Source of the DNA: Lutibacter sp.
GTDB lineage: Bacteria > Bacteroidota > Bacteroidia > Flavobacteriales > Flavobacteriaceae
Direction of reading: 5' to 3'
NCBI RefSeq assembly: GCF_013041805.1
Contig: NZ_JABDRI010000036.1
Coordinates: 1-64,000, forward strand
DNA length: 64,000 nucleotides
Positions 27,910 through 37,070 of this stretch are shown one piece after another (position 1 is the stretch's first letter; each line of letters opens with the position of its first letter). The notes under the pieces were generated by a model. That model was not told where the DNA came from, did no database searches, and saw only the letters and a list, made by a program, of their open reading frames with translations. The position numbers were made by a program, and so were the translations under genes.

Positions 27910-28644
27910 ATGGGAAGAATTACAGAAGCTGTTAAACATTTAGTAATTATAAATGTTTTATTTTTTATAATACCTCAACTCGCGCCAAGCTTAGGATTGC
28001 AAAGCATGTTTGCTTTGTATTTTCCTGAAAGCCCTCAATTTGGGTTTTGGCAATTTGCTACTCATATGTTTATGCACGGTGGCTTTTCGCACATCTTATT
28101 TAACATGTATGGTTTATGGGCTTTTGGAACACCATTAGAACAAATGTGGGGGAAAAATAAATTTATATTTTTCTACCTTTCTGCTGGTTTAGGAGCTGGT
28201 ATAATTTATACATTAGTTAATTATTACCAATTTAATAGTGTGTACGAACAATTAATTAAAATTGGAGTTTCAACTTCTGATATTCAGCAGTTGTTAACTA
28301 CGGGAAGCTACAATTCACAAATTTTAGAACAAATCTCAGAAACTACTCTATCCGAATTTTACGCAACTTACCATACCCCTGCTGTTGGAGCTTCAGGTGC
28401 TATTTATGGAATTTTAGTTGCTTTTGGGTTATCATTTCCAAATGCTAAATTAGCATTGATATTTTTTCCTGTTCCAATAGCGGCAAAATATTTTATTCCT
28501 GTCATAATTTTAGGTGATTTATTTTTTGGAGTAACGAAATATTCAATAGGAAATGTTGCTCACTTTGCACATATTGGTGGAGCCTTAATAGGATTTATTA
28601 TTGCTTGGTATTGGAAACAAAATCAATTTAAACGCTGGAATTAA
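27910..28644 (+). CDS. rhomboid family intramembrane serine protease (1)
   Basis: A 244-residue membrane protease. The catalytic dyad is visible as Ser162 in GASGAIYG and His221 in AHIGGALIGF, and the HGGFSHILFNMYGLW segment (56-70) holds the conserved membrane Asn/His. About six helices. An insertion of ~45 residues (107-155) separates helices 3 and 4. Substrate unknown. It is 3 bp upstream of a second rhomboid gene. Confidence 0.92.
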   Translation: MGRITEAVKHLVIINVLFFIIPQLAPSLGLQSMFALYFPESPQFGFWQFATHMFMHGGFSHILFNMYGLWAFGTPLEQMWGKNKFIFFYLSAGLGAGIIYTLVNYYQFNSVYEQLIKIGVSTSDIQQLLTTGSYNSQILEQISETTLSEFYATYHTPAVGASGAIYGILVAFGLSFPNAKLALIFFPVPIAAKYFIPVIILGDLFFGVTKYSIGNVAHFAHIGGALIGFIIAWYWKQNQFKRWN

Positions 28645-28647
28645 ATT

Positions 28648-29490
28648 TTGAACATTTTAAACGACATAAAATACGCTTACAAAAAGGCAACTGTAGTTGA
28701 AAAAATAATTTACATCAATGTATTTCTATTTTTAATTACATTGCTCTTCACGCGATTTATAATTCAATGGTTTGCACTCCCTGCAAGTTTGGATAATTTT
28801 TTATACAAACCTTGGACATTAATTAGTTATTCCTTTTTACACCAAAACCTGTTTCATATACTTTCAAATTTACTAGTGCTCTATTATATTGGGAATTTAT
28901 TCTTGGATTTTTATACTAAAAAGCAATTTTTAAATTTTTACTTTTTAGGAGGTATTTTTGGAGGTAGCATGTTTTTGACCTATTACTATATATTAGATAC
29001 TATAAATGTGCTTCCACTAGCCGGAGCATCTGCTGCAGTTACTACCATTTTTATTGCAATAGCCACAAAAATTCCGAGATATGCGCTAAGATTGAGATTC
29101 ATAGGGAGTGTTGAGTTATGGGTATTAGCAGCAATTTGGGTTTCATTAAGTATTTTACAATTAGCAAATCCTGACAAAGGATCTGCGATTGCGCATATTA
29201 GCGGTGCTATTTTTGGATTTATATATTCAAAACAATTAGAAAGAGGAAATGATATTGGTCAATGGTTTGAAATGATTTTAGATTATTTTTCAACACTTTT
29301 CAAACCAGAGAAAAAATCGCCCTTTAAAGCCGTTTACAAAACAAAAAATAAAAGAAGTAGTAAAACCAAAGATGTTTCTAAAACAAAGCAACGTAAAATT
29401 GATGATATTTTAGATAAAATTAGTAAATCGGGTTACGAAAGTTTGACACAAGAAGAAAAAGATTTTCTATTTAGAGCAGGAAAAAAGTAA
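28648..29490 (+). CDS. rhomboid family intramembrane serine protease (2)
   Basis: A 280-residue rhomboid with Ser128 in AGASAAV and His183 in AHISGAIFG, plus HQNLFHILSN at 65-74. After the membrane core (to ~200) there is a ~75-residue cytoplasmic tail rich in Lys and Ser (KTKNKRSSKTKDVSKTKQ). The tail ends with a helix carrying DDILDKISKSGYESLTQEEKDFL, a pattern seen at the end of many Flavobacteriia rhomboids. Start is TTG 28648; there is no ATG before the membrane core. The stop abuts the next ATG. Confidence 0.9.
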   Translation: MNILNDIKYAYKKATVVEKIIYINVFLFLITLLFTRFIIQWFALPASLDNFLYKPWTLISYSFLHQNLFHILSNLLVLYYIGNLFLDFYTKKQFLNFYFLGGIFGGSMFLTYYYILDTINVLPLAGASAAVTTIFIAIATKIPRYALRLRFIGSVELWVLAAIWVSLSILQLANPDKGSAIAHISGAIFGFIYSKQLERGNDIGQWFEMILDYFSTLFKPEKKSPFKAVYKTKNKRSSKTKDVSKTKQRKIDDILDKISKSGYESLTQEEKDFLFRAGKK

Positions 29491-30501
29491 ATGAAAAAAT
29501 TATCAATTATAGATAAATTAATTACAATTGCTAATTCATTGGTAGCAGCTTTATTACTTATTTCATTTTTAAGCTATTACATTTCGCCAAACACATTTCC
29601 AATATTCTCTCTTTTAAGCTTGGTTATACCATTTTTAATTGTGATAAATTTATTATTCGCATTCTATTGGATTGTAAAATTAAAACGTCAGTTTTTAATT
29701 TCAATATTAGTTTTACTTATTGGTTTTCAACACCTTACTAAATTTTATTCCTTTCAAGAAAAAAAAGTACTCTTAAATAACGATTTAAAAATTATGAGTT
29801 ATAACGTACGCATGTTTAATGTGTACGATTGGATTCATGAAGAAAATGTACCACAAAAAATATATGATTTTATCAATAATAAAAACCCTGATGTACTTTG
29901 CTTACAAGAATTTAATAATAAAGAAGAATTAGGCTTTAGCTATCCATATAAATTTATAAAAGTAAACAACAAGGGAAATAGATTTGGACAAGCAATTTTC
30001 TCAAAATATAGCATCATTAATACAGGCTCTCTAAATTTTTCTAATAGTAGTAACAACGCCATATTTGCAGATATTGTAAAAAATAATGACACGATAAGAG
30101 TTTATAATGTACATTTAGAGTCGTTGAAAATAAATCCTGAAGAGAAAGCTTTTAATAAAGAAAATACTGAAAAATTAAAAGTTAGATTGGAAAATGCCTT
30201 TAAAAAACAAGCAAACCAAGCTACTTTATTAGTGCGACATCAACAAAAAACAAACTTAAAAAAGGTGATTTGTGGAGATTTTAATAATAATGCATTTTCT
30301 TGGGTATATCATCAATTGAAAAAAGGAAAAAATGATGCTTTTGAAGAATCTGGAAAAGGATTTGGAAAAACCTATAATTTCAACTTCCCCTTACGAATTG
30401 ATTTTATTTTAGCTGATCAAGCTATCAATATCAATAATTTCAAAACCTACAATGTTAATTACTCCGATCATTTCCCTATAATGGCTCGCTTAAATTTTTA
30501 A
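29491..30501 (+). CDS. endonuclease/exonuclease/phosphatase family protein, membrane-anchored
   Basis: A 336-residue protein with three N-terminal hydrophobic helices (~12-80) and a C-terminal EEP-fold domain. Motifs: MSYNVRMFN, VLCLQEFNN (metal Glu), YNVHLES, ICGDFNNN and YSDHFPIMARL (catalytic His). The fold covers nucleases and phosphodiesterases; the membrane anchor and extracytoplasmic placement make a nuclease or sphingomyelinase-like role possible. It directly follows rhomboid 2 without a gap. Confidence 0.87.
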   Translation: MKKLSIIDKLITIANSLVAALLLISFLSYYISPNTFPIFSLLSLVIPFLIVINLLFAFYWIVKLKRQFLISILVLLIGFQHLTKFYSFQEKKVLLNNDLKIMSYNVRMFNVYDWIHEENVPQKIYDFINNKNPDVLCLQEFNNKEELGFSYPYKFIKVNNKGNRFGQAIFSKYSIINTGSLNFSNSSNNAIFADIVKNNDTIRVYNVHLESLKINPEEKAFNKENTEKLKVRLENAFKKQANQATLLVRHQQKTNLKKVICGDFNNNAFSWVYHQLKKGKNDAFEESGKGFGKTYNFNFPLRIDFILADQAININNFKTYNVNYSDHFPIMARLNF

Positions 30502-30542
30502 TTACAACTGATAAACATCATAACTCAAGTACAAATATTAAG

Positions 30543-30550
30543 TAACTTTG
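30543..30550 (+). promoter_or_regulatory. -7 box TAACTTTG for the S9 peptidase
   Basis: Exact TAnnTTTG match 24 bp before ATG 30575. It contains an in-frame TTG (30548) that would otherwise extend the protein by nine residues. Confidence 0.6.
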
Positions 30551-30574
30551 TTTTATCACTTAAATACACTACCC

Positions 30575-32701
30575 ATGAGAAGAATATTTTTTATTTTATT
30601 CCTTACTACTTTTTTCGTAGGATTTTCACAACAAAATACACTAACAATTGACGATGCCGTTTTAGGATATTACAAGGGCTTATACCCTACCTCATTACAA
30701 AATCTAAAATGGGTTGACGATTCAAACACCTATGTTTTTCAAAAAGAAAATGAGTTAATTTTTACAGATGCCAAAACAGGGAAAAAAATTAAGAGCCTCT
30801 CTTTAGTTCAATTACAAGTCATATATCCAACTTTAAAACGATTTCCACTTTTGCAAGAAATCACTCCAACACACTTTTCTTTTAGAAATAGAAACTCTGT
30901 AGAAATAGTTAACTATGTAACAAATCAAAAAAAAATCTCTATTAATTTTGATGAAAAAGCTCAAAACACAGAGTTCAATTCAAAGGCTGAAGCAATTGCA
31001 TACACATTAGATAACAATTTATATATTGGTACAGCTTCCAATACAAAAATTGCTGTAACTAAAATTGATGATGAAAATATAGTTTCAGGACAGGCTATTC
31101 ACCGAAGTGAGTTTGGAATTGTAAAAGGTACTTTTTGGAGTCCAGAAGGAAATTTTTTAGCGTTTTATCAAAAAGATGAAAGCAATGTTACTAATTATCC
31201 TTTAGTAGATATAACAACGTATCCTGCTTCATTAAATAACATTAAATATCCAATGGCTGGGCAAGAAAGTGAAAAAGCTAAAATTGGAATTTATAATTTA
31301 AAAAATAACACAACCAGTTACTTAAACATTGATACTTCAGATGAGCATTATTTAACAAATTTATCGTGGACACCCGATGAAAAATACGTGTTGGTTGCAG
31401 AAATAAACAGAGATCAAAATCACGTTTGGTTTAACAAGTATAATATTGAAACCGGAGAAAAAGTGAATACACTATTTGAAGAAACAAACTCAAAATGGAC
31501 TGAGCCCGAGTATGATGCTGTTTTTTTACCGAATAGTAATACCAACTTCTTATGGCTAAGTGAACGTGATGGATTTATGAATATATATGAATACACTACG
31601 GAAGGAAAATTGGTAAAACAACTTACTAATTTTAATTGGGTAGTTACTGGAATTATAGGTTTTGATGTAAAAGGTAAACACGTATTTATATCAGGTACAG
31701 GAAAAGATGCAAGAGAATCTCATACTTTTAAGGTAAACTTAAAGTCTGGTAAATATGATCAAATTACGAAACAAGAGGGAACACATAGCACCTTAATAAA
31801 TTCATTTGGAGATTATTTTATTGATTCATACAGCAGTTTAAATATTCCAAAAAATATTAAGATTGGTGCGATTAAAAATGGAAAATCTACGACCATCTTA
31901 GAAGCTGAAAACCCACTAAAAGAGTACAATTTAGGCTCTACTGAATTTCTAACTTTGAAAGGAGTTGATGGTACTGATTTATATGCAAAAATAACAAAAC
32001 CTGCTAATTTTGACCCTACAAAAAAATATCCTGTTTTAGTGTATGTATATGGTGGGCCTCATGCCCAATTAGTTACTAATTCTTGGTTAGGCGGATCAAG
32101 TTTATGGATGCCTGCCTTTGCTACATTAGAAAATTATATTGTATTTACGCTTGATAACCGAGGTTCAGCACATAGGGGTTTTGCTTTTGAAAGCGTGATT
32201 CATAGAAATTTAGGAGATGCAGAAATAGAAGATCAATTAACAGGTATAGACTATTTAAAATCGTTAGATTATGTTGATGAGTCTAGAATTGCTGTTAATG
32301 GTTGGAGTTATGGAGGTTTTATGACAACTAGCTTAATGTTGCGGAATCCTGGAGTATTTACAACTGCTGTAGCAGGTGGACCTGTAACCGATTGGAAATA
32401 TTATGAAGTTATGTATGGTGAACGCTATATGGATACACCACAAGAAAATCCTGAAGGATACAAAAAAGCAAAAGTCCATAACTATATTTCAAATCTAGAT
32501 GGAAAAATGCTTCTAATTCATGGTTCTGTTGATCCAACAGTTGTGCCACAGCATAGTATGACCTTATTGCAAGAAGCTGTAAAACAAAAAGTACAAGTCG
32601 ATTTTTTCACTTATCCAATGCACCCTCATAATGTACGTGGAATGGATAGAGTACATTTGGTAAAGAAAATGTTAGAATATATTATTGAAAATAATAAGTA
32701 A
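30575..32701 (+). CDS. S9 family dipeptidyl peptidase IV-like serine protease
   Basis: A 708-residue secreted prolyl-type peptidase. A signal peptide (residues 1-19, ending VGFSQ) is followed by a DPP4-type beta-propeller (~25-450) and a C-terminal alpha/beta hydrolase. The nucleophile is in GWSYGGF, the Asp in GSVDPTV and the His in HPHNVRG. The start is ATG 30575: an in-frame TTG at 30548 lies inside the -7 box. It likely removes dipeptides from proline-containing peptides in the periplasm. Confidence 0.92.
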   Translation: MRRIFFILFLTTFFVGFSQQNTLTIDDAVLGYYKGLYPTSLQNLKWVDDSNTYVFQKENELIFTDAKTGKKIKSLSLVQLQVIYPTLKRFPLLQEITPTHFSFRNRNSVEIVNYVTNQKKISINFDEKAQNTEFNSKAEAIAYTLDNNLYIGTASNTKIAVTKIDDENIVSGQAIHRSEFGIVKGTFWSPEGNFLAFYQKDESNVTNYPLVDITTYPASLNNIKYPMAGQESEKAKIGIYNLKNNTTSYLNIDTSDEHYLTNLSWTPDEKYVLVAEINRDQNHVWFNKYNIETGEKVNTLFEETNSKWTEPEYDAVFLPNSNTNFLWLSERDGFMNIYEYTTEGKLVKQLTNFNWVVTGIIGFDVKGKHVFISGTGKDARESHTFKVNLKSGKYDQITKQEGTHSTLINSFGDYFIDSYSSLNIPKNIKIGAIKNGKSTTILEAENPLKEYNLGSTEFLTLKGVDGTDLYAKITKPANFDPTKKYPVLVYVYGGPHAQLVTNSWLGGSSLWMPAFATLENYIVFTLDNRGSAHRGFAFESVIHRNLGDAEIEDQLTGIDYLKSLDYVDESRIAVNGWSYGGFMTTSLMLRNPGVFTTAVAGGPVTDWKYYEVMYGERYMDTPQENPEGYKKAKVHNYISNLDGKMLLIHGSVDPTVVPQHSMTLLQEAVKQKVQVDFFTYPMHPHNVRGMDRVHLVKKMLEYIIENNK

Positions 32702-32716
32702 TATTGTGTCACTTCT

Positions 32717-32764
32717 ATCACTAAAAAGCCTTCAAATTGATAAATATGAAGGCTTTTTAGTGAT
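32717..32764. terminator. bidirectional terminator, perfect 18-bp stem
   Basis: An exact 18-bp inverted repeat (32717-32734 with 32747-32764) around a 12-base loop, with A and T tracts in the stem. It lies between the convergent S9 peptidase and PLP-dependent synthase genes. Confidence 0.87.
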
Positions 32765-32776
32765 TAATTTCTTCAA

Positions 32777-34138
32777 CTACTGAATAGCTCTAATAACATC
32801 GTGCTTGGTAATAATTTGAAATTTATTATTTCCTAAATCTACCAAAACAGCACTATTTTCACGATTAATTAGTTTTGAAATTTCTGCTATTGAAGTGTTA
32901 CTTTTTACGATTGGAAAAGAAGTACCCATCACCTCTTTTATTGGTTTATTAGCACTATCCTTATCATCAAAATATAAGTTAAATAGTTCGCTTTCATCCA
33001 CTGAGCCTACAAAACCATTAGAATCTGTTACCGGTATTTGAGAGATGTCATTTGCACGCATGCGTTCAATAGCATGAGAAACTAATTCTTCTGTTTTTAC
33101 AGTAATTAATGGTTTATGGATACTGTCCTTAATTAAATCAATTGCCACTAATTTTTCTTCGTCTAAAAAACCTCTTTCACGCATCCAATCATCATTAAAC
33201 ATTTTACCAACATACCTGCTTCCGTGGTCATGAAATATGACTACCACTACATCGTCTTTTGTAAAATGATCTTTTAATTGCAATAATCCTTTTACTGCTG
33301 ATCCTGCAGAATTTCCAACAAAAATACCTTCTTCTTTCGCTATTTTTCGTGTATATACTGCACCATCTTTGTCGGTCACTTTTGTAAAACCATCAATTAC
33401 ACTAAAGTCTACATTCTTAGGTAAAATATCTTCACCAATACCTTCGGTTATATAGGAATAAATTTCGTTCTCATCAAAAACACCTGTTTCATGATATTTT
33501 TTAAATACAGATCCATAGGTGTCAATTCCCCAAACTTTAATTGCTGGATTTTGTTCTTTTAAATATTTTCCAACACCTGAGATTGTACCTCCTGTTCCTA
33601 CTCCAACAACAACATGAGTAATTCTACCGTTGGTCTGTTTCCAAATTTCTGGTCCTGTACTTTCATAATGCGCCAAAGCATTTGACGGATTATCATATTG
33701 GTTTACGTACCACGAGTTTGGTGTTTCTTCAGCCAATCGTTTTGAAACTGAATAATAAGAACGAGGATCTTCTGGCTCCACATTTGTTGGACAAACAACA
33801 ACTTCAGCACCAACAGCTCTTAAAATATCCATTTTTTCTTTTGACTGCTTGTCACTAATTACACAAATTAATTTGTACCCACGCATAATTGCTACTAAAG
33901 CCAATCCCATTCCTGTATTTCCTGAAGTCCCTTCAATAATAGTTCCACCTGGATTTAATAATCCTTTAGCTTCTGCATCATCAACCATTTTAACGGCCAT
34001 CCTATCTTTTGCAGAATTGCCAGGATTAAATGTTTCAACCTTAGCCAATACCATAGCATCAATTTCTGCAACTGTTCTATTTAATTTAACCAAAGGTGTG
34101 TTACCTATAGTTTCTAAAATATTTTTAGCGTACATCAT
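32777..34138 (-). CDS. PLP-dependent cystathionine beta-synthase/cysteine synthase with CBS domains
   Basis: A 453-residue enzyme. The N-terminal ~320 residues are a fold-type II PLP enzyme: Lys44 in NPGNSAKDRM carries PLP and GTSGNTGMGLA binds the substrate carboxylate. The C-terminal ~115 residues hold two CBS motifs (around 340-390 and 400-453), which in such enzymes bind adenosyl ligands or act as an autoinhibitory module. The overall plan is that of cystathionine beta-synthase without the heme domain. Cysteine synthase activity cannot be excluded. A -7 box TACATTTG lies 19 bp upstream. Confidence 0.9.
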   Translation of the reverse strand: MMYAKNILETIGNTPLVKLNRTVAEIDAMVLAKVETFNPGNSAKDRMAVKMVDDAEAKGLLNPGGTIIEGTSGNTGMGLALVAIMRGYKLICVISDKQSKEKMDILRAVGAEVVVCPTNVEPEDPRSYYSVSKRLAEETPNSWYVNQYDNPSNALAHYESTGPEIWKQTNGRITHVVVGVGTGGTISGVGKYLKEQNPAIKVWGIDTYGSVFKKYHETGVFDENEIYSYITEGIGEDILPKNVDFSVIDGFTKVTDKDGAVYTRKIAKEEGIFVGNSAGSAVKGLLQLKDHFTKDDVVVVIFHDHGSRYVGKMFNDDWMRERGFLDEEKLVAIDLIKDSIHKPLITVKTEELVSHAIERMRANDISQIPVTDSNGFVGSVDESELFNLYFDDKDSANKPIKEVMGTSFPIVKSNTSIAEISKLINRENSAVLVDLGNNKFQIITKHDVIRAIQ

Positions 34139-34156
34139 TTTTTTAGTTTAGTGATG

Positions 34157-34164
34157 CAAATGTA
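34157..34164 (-). promoter_or_regulatory. -7 box TACATTTG for the PLP/CBS gene
   Basis: Minus-strand TACATTTG from 34164 to 34157, 19 bp before the ATG at 34138. Confidence 0.55.
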
Positions 34165-34222
34165 CCATAATTTATAAAAAAGTCAGGTTGAATAGTTTAA
34201 GATCTTAGACTAACAAATAAAA

Positions 34223-35458
34223 CTACTCGAACTTAATAGAAGTAACCGGATTAATTTTTGTGATGATCACGGAAGGAACAATTAACATTAAAAAACATAA
34301 CACCAACGTACCTATGTTAAGTAAAACTATATAACTTACATCTAAGAAAATAGGAACAGTCGTAACATAATAAGTTTCTGGGTTTAAGGAAATAAATTTT
34401 CCATATTTCTGCGTCAATAAAATAAAAAGTCCTATTAAGTTTCCCCAAAATAAACCTCGAATAATTAAATAGCCCGCATTGTATAAAAATATTTTTCGAA
34501 TACTATTATTATTGCTTCCTAAAGCTTTTAAAATACCAACCATTTGAGTACGTTCTAAAATTAACACGAGTAACGCCGTAATCATGTTAATACCAGCAAC
34601 TAGAATCATAATGATGATAATTAAATATATATTAGTATCAAATAAACCAATCCATTCAAATATAGCTGGATATTTATCTATAATACTTTGAGCATTTAAT
34701 GTTGAAGCTGTTTCACTATAGACTTCATTACTTTTTTGATTTATTAAATTAAAGTCATCTATAAAAACTTCAAAACCACCAACTTCACCTTGCTCCCATT
34801 TATTCATTTTTTGAATATGACGAATATCAGCAAGAACAAAATTTCTATCAAAGTCTTGAAAACCAGAATTGTAAATACCTACTGCTTTTACAACACGTAT
34901 CCAAGGTGCTTTAGAAGGGTCTTCCTTTATAAAAAGAATATTAAACTCCTCATTCAATTCAATCTTCAATCTATTCGATAGCTCACTTGATATTAATACT
35001 TCATTAGAAACTTCATTATTGTAATTTGGAAATTTTCCTTCTATTATGTAATCTTTAAAGAAAGTCCAATCATAGTCATTTCCAACTCCCTTAAAAATAA
35101 TACCTTCAAAATCGGCTTCTGTTCTAATAATACCAGGTTTTGTCGCAAAAACTTGAATGTTTTTAATTCCACTAACTGTTTTAAATTCAGGATAAAAATT
35201 TTGTTCTATTGAAACTGGCTCTAAAGTAATTTCAGAGTTATTATTGTCAAAATTTGTGATTTGAATATGACCATTAAACCCCGATAATTTTTCCCTAATT
35301 TTTTCTTGTAAACCAACTCCTGTTGCAATAGAAATCATCATTATAACCATTCCTACTGTAATAGCAATAATTGCGATTTTTATTATAGGAGAAGATATAC
35401 TACTTTTATATTGTTTTGCAGCAATAATGCGTTTTGCAATAAATAACTCGTAATTCAA
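34223..35458 (-). CDS. FtsX-like/LolC-LolE-type ABC transporter permease
   Basis: A 411-residue membrane protein: one N-terminal helix (~20-45, IIKIAIIAITVGMVIMMISI), a large periplasmic domain (~50-270), then three C-terminal helices with the LERTQMVGILKALGSNNNSIRKIFL segment of FtsX/LolE permeases. It would pull lipoproteins or other cargo from the inner membrane with an ATPase encoded elsewhere. The start is taken as TTG 35458 (MNYELFIAKR), the usual N-terminus of the family. The frame stays open for 64 more codons, but that stretch is antisense to the divergent gene and includes no plausible start. Confidence 0.85.
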   Translation of the reverse strand: MNYELFIAKRIIAAKQYKSSISSPIIKIAIIAITVGMVIMMISIATGVGLQEKIREKLSGFNGHIQITNFDNNNSEITLEPVSIEQNFYPEFKTVSGIKNIQVFATKPGIIRTEADFEGIIFKGVGNDYDWTFFKDYIIEGKFPNYNNEVSNEVLISSELSNRLKIELNEEFNILFIKEDPSKAPWIRVVKAVGIYNSGFQDFDRNFVLADIRHIQKMNKWEQGEVGGFEVFIDDFNLINQKSNEVYSETASTLNAQSIIDKYPAIFEWIGLFDTNIYLIIIIMILVAGINMITALLVLILERTQMVGILKALGSNNNSIRKIFLYNAGYLIIRGLFWGNLIGLFILLTQKYGKFISLNPETYYVTTVPIFLDVSYIVLLNIGTLVLCFLMLIVPSVIITKINPVTSIKFE

Positions 35459-35465
35459 TGTTATA

Positions 35466-36677
35466 ATGGTTTGTAATTGGTTCAAAAATACATATTTCTT
35501 ATTGGTTTCTTTATTTTTTTTTAGTTTGATTTCTTGCGGACAAGAACTAACGGTCAAAAAAGAAGCAGCCACAAAAATTGAAACTGGTGCACAGCAAACA
35601 ACATTGTATGCAAACTCTCTTAGAAATAAAAATATTGCGCTAGTGGCCAATCAAACATCTGTTTTACTTAACAAAGAAGGAAATTTCACACATTTAGTAG
35701 ATAGTTTAGTCGCTTTAAATTTTAACATTCTAAAGGTTTTTTCTCCAGAACATGGATTTAGAGGAAATGCAGATGCTGGCGAAAAAGTGAATGATGGTAT
35801 AGATTTAAAAACAGGACTTCCGTTAATTTCATTATATGGAAATAATAAGAAACCAACAGAGGAGCAACTAGAAAATGTTGATCTTATTGTTTTTGACATT
35901 CAAGATGTTGGAGTTCGGTTTTACACTTATATTTCTACCTTGCACTATGTAATGGAAGCGTGTGCTGAAGCAGGAATTGAACTTGTTCTACTAGATCGTC
36001 CAAATCCCAATGCGCATTATATAGATGGCCCCGTTTTAGAAAAGGAATATACAAGCTTTGTTGGTATGCATCCGGTACCTATTGTATATGGAATGACTAT
36101 TGGTGAATACGCACAAATGATAAATGGTGAAGGTTGGCTTAAAAATAACATTCAATGTGAATTAACAGTGATACCGCTAAAAAACTACACACACAGTATA
36201 CAATATAATTTATCGATTAAACCATCACCTAATTTACCAAATAAAAAATCTATTAACCTTTATCCTAGTCTGTGCTTTTTTGAAGGTACCAACGTTAGTG
36301 CAGGAAGAGGTACTGAAAAACAATTCCAAATTTTTGGTTCACCTTTTTTGTCAGGTAAAGAATTTAACTTTTGCTTTACACCTAAACCTAACGAGGGATC
36401 TAAATATCCTAAACATAATGGAATAAAATGTTGTGGACAAGATTTAAGCAAAATAAACTATTTAAGTAAAATTGATATCTCATATTTAATAAAAGCTTAC
36501 CGAGCAACATCAGATAAAAAAGTATTCTTTAACGATTTTTTTCCAAAATTAGCAGGTACAAATAAACTGCAACAGCAAATCGAAAATACGACTTCAATTG
36601 AAGATATTTACAACTCTTGGAAGAAGGGAATTCAGGACTTTAAAAAAGTTAGAAATACCTACTTAATATATCAATAA
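35466..36677 (+). CDS. DUF1343 (NamZ-like) exo-beta-N-acetylmuramidase, lipoprotein
   Basis: A 403-residue protein with a lipobox (LISC, Cys24) and a DUF1343 domain. Characteristic segments are LVANQTSVL, FSPEHGFRGNADAGE, DIQDVGVRFYTYISTLHYVMEA, LDRPNPN, GMTIGEYA and the late RGTEKQFQIFGSPF. The founding member of the domain, NamZ (GH171), cleaves terminal N-acetylmuramic acid in peptidoglycan recycling. Lipid anchoring suggests action in the periplasm. Only 7 bp separate its ATG from the divergent permease start, so each promoter must lie inside the other gene. Confidence 0.88.
   Translation: MVCNWFKNTYFLLVSLFFFSLISCGQELTVKKEAATKIETGAQQTTLYANSLRNKNIALVANQTSVLLNKEGNFTHLVDSLVALNFNILKVFSPEHGFRGNADAGEKVNDGIDLKTGLPLISLYGNNKKPTEEQLENVDLIVFDIQDVGVRFYTYISTLHYVMEACAEAGIELVLLDRPNPNAHYIDGPVLEKEYTSFVGMHPVPIVYGMTIGEYAQMINGEGWLKNNIQCELTVIPLKNYTHSIQYNLSIKPSPNLPNKKSINLYPSLCFFEGTNVSAGRGTEKQFQIFGSPFLSGKEFNFCFTPKPNEGSKYPKHNGIKCCGQDLSKINYLSKIDISYLIKAYRATSDKKVFFNDFFPKLAGTNKLQQQIENTTSIEDIYNSWKKGIQDFKKVRNTYLIYQ
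35483..35490 (-). promoter_or_regulatory. candidate -7 box TATTTTTG for the permease, inside the NamZ-like gene
   Basis: Minus-strand TATTTTTG at 35490-35483, 24 bp before TTG 35458. It lies within codons 6-9 of the divergent gene. No -33 match. Confidence 0.4.
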
Positions 36678-36902
36678 ATATCAATCCTTTTTCTACTCAC
36701 TTTATCGATTTGATTCTCTCGATAATTTTAACTTTTCACCTTCTTGATTTTGCTTTTTTATATGTTAAAAAGCATTAAATATTGTTACTCATTAAAAATA
36801 ATACGCTTATTTTTATAAATAAAATACACGTTTATATAAATAAATAGTAAGTAAAAAAATATTTTTAAGTCTATAAAACCTTATAAATGACATCTTTTAC
36901 TA

Positions 36903-36932
36903 ATAAACGGTATGTTTTTTATAATAAATGGT
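36903..36932 (-). promoter_or_regulatory. LytTR-type operator (two 9-bp direct repeats) upstream of the CAP gene
   Basis: Read on the minus strand the boxes are ACCGTTTAT (36911-36903) and ACCATTTAT (36932-36924), 21 bp apart with a 12-bp spacer. The published LytTR consensus is [TA][AC][CA]GTTN[AG][TG] repeated with a 12-13 bp spacer. The first box fits fully; the second has one mismatch (A for G). They end 19 bp before the -33 box. Confidence 0.5.
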
Positions 36933-36951
36933 AATTTTTTTTAATTTTTTA

Positions 36952-36982
36952 TTTGTTTTATAAATATTTATTCTTACATTTG
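36952..36982 (+). promoter_or_regulatory. promoter TTTG-N19-TACATTTG for the CAP gene
   Basis: Both Bacteroidota elements are exact with the ideal 19-bp spacing: TTTG at 36952-36955 and TACATTTG at 36975-36982. The transcript would start near 36987. Confidence 0.8.
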
Positions 36983-37026
36983 AACTGTAATTAAAACATA
37001 ACCCTATACCCCAAGACAAAATAAAT

Positions 37027-37070
37027 AAATAAATCAACCCTAAAAAAAGTAAAATAAATCAACCCTAAAA
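37027..37070 (+). repeat. 19-base direct repeat in the leader, third copy after the CAP gene
   Basis: The 19-base word aaataaatcaaccctaaaa occurs at 37027-37045 and 37052-37070. Its first 18 bases occur again at 37618-37635, spanning the stop codon of the CAP gene and preceding the small ORF at 37674. Confidence 0.8.

Noticed and set aside
34223-35650. Extension of the permease by 64 codons to an ATG at 35650
   Set aside because: The extra stretch is wholly antisense to the NamZ-like gene and bears no relation to the permease family N-terminus.
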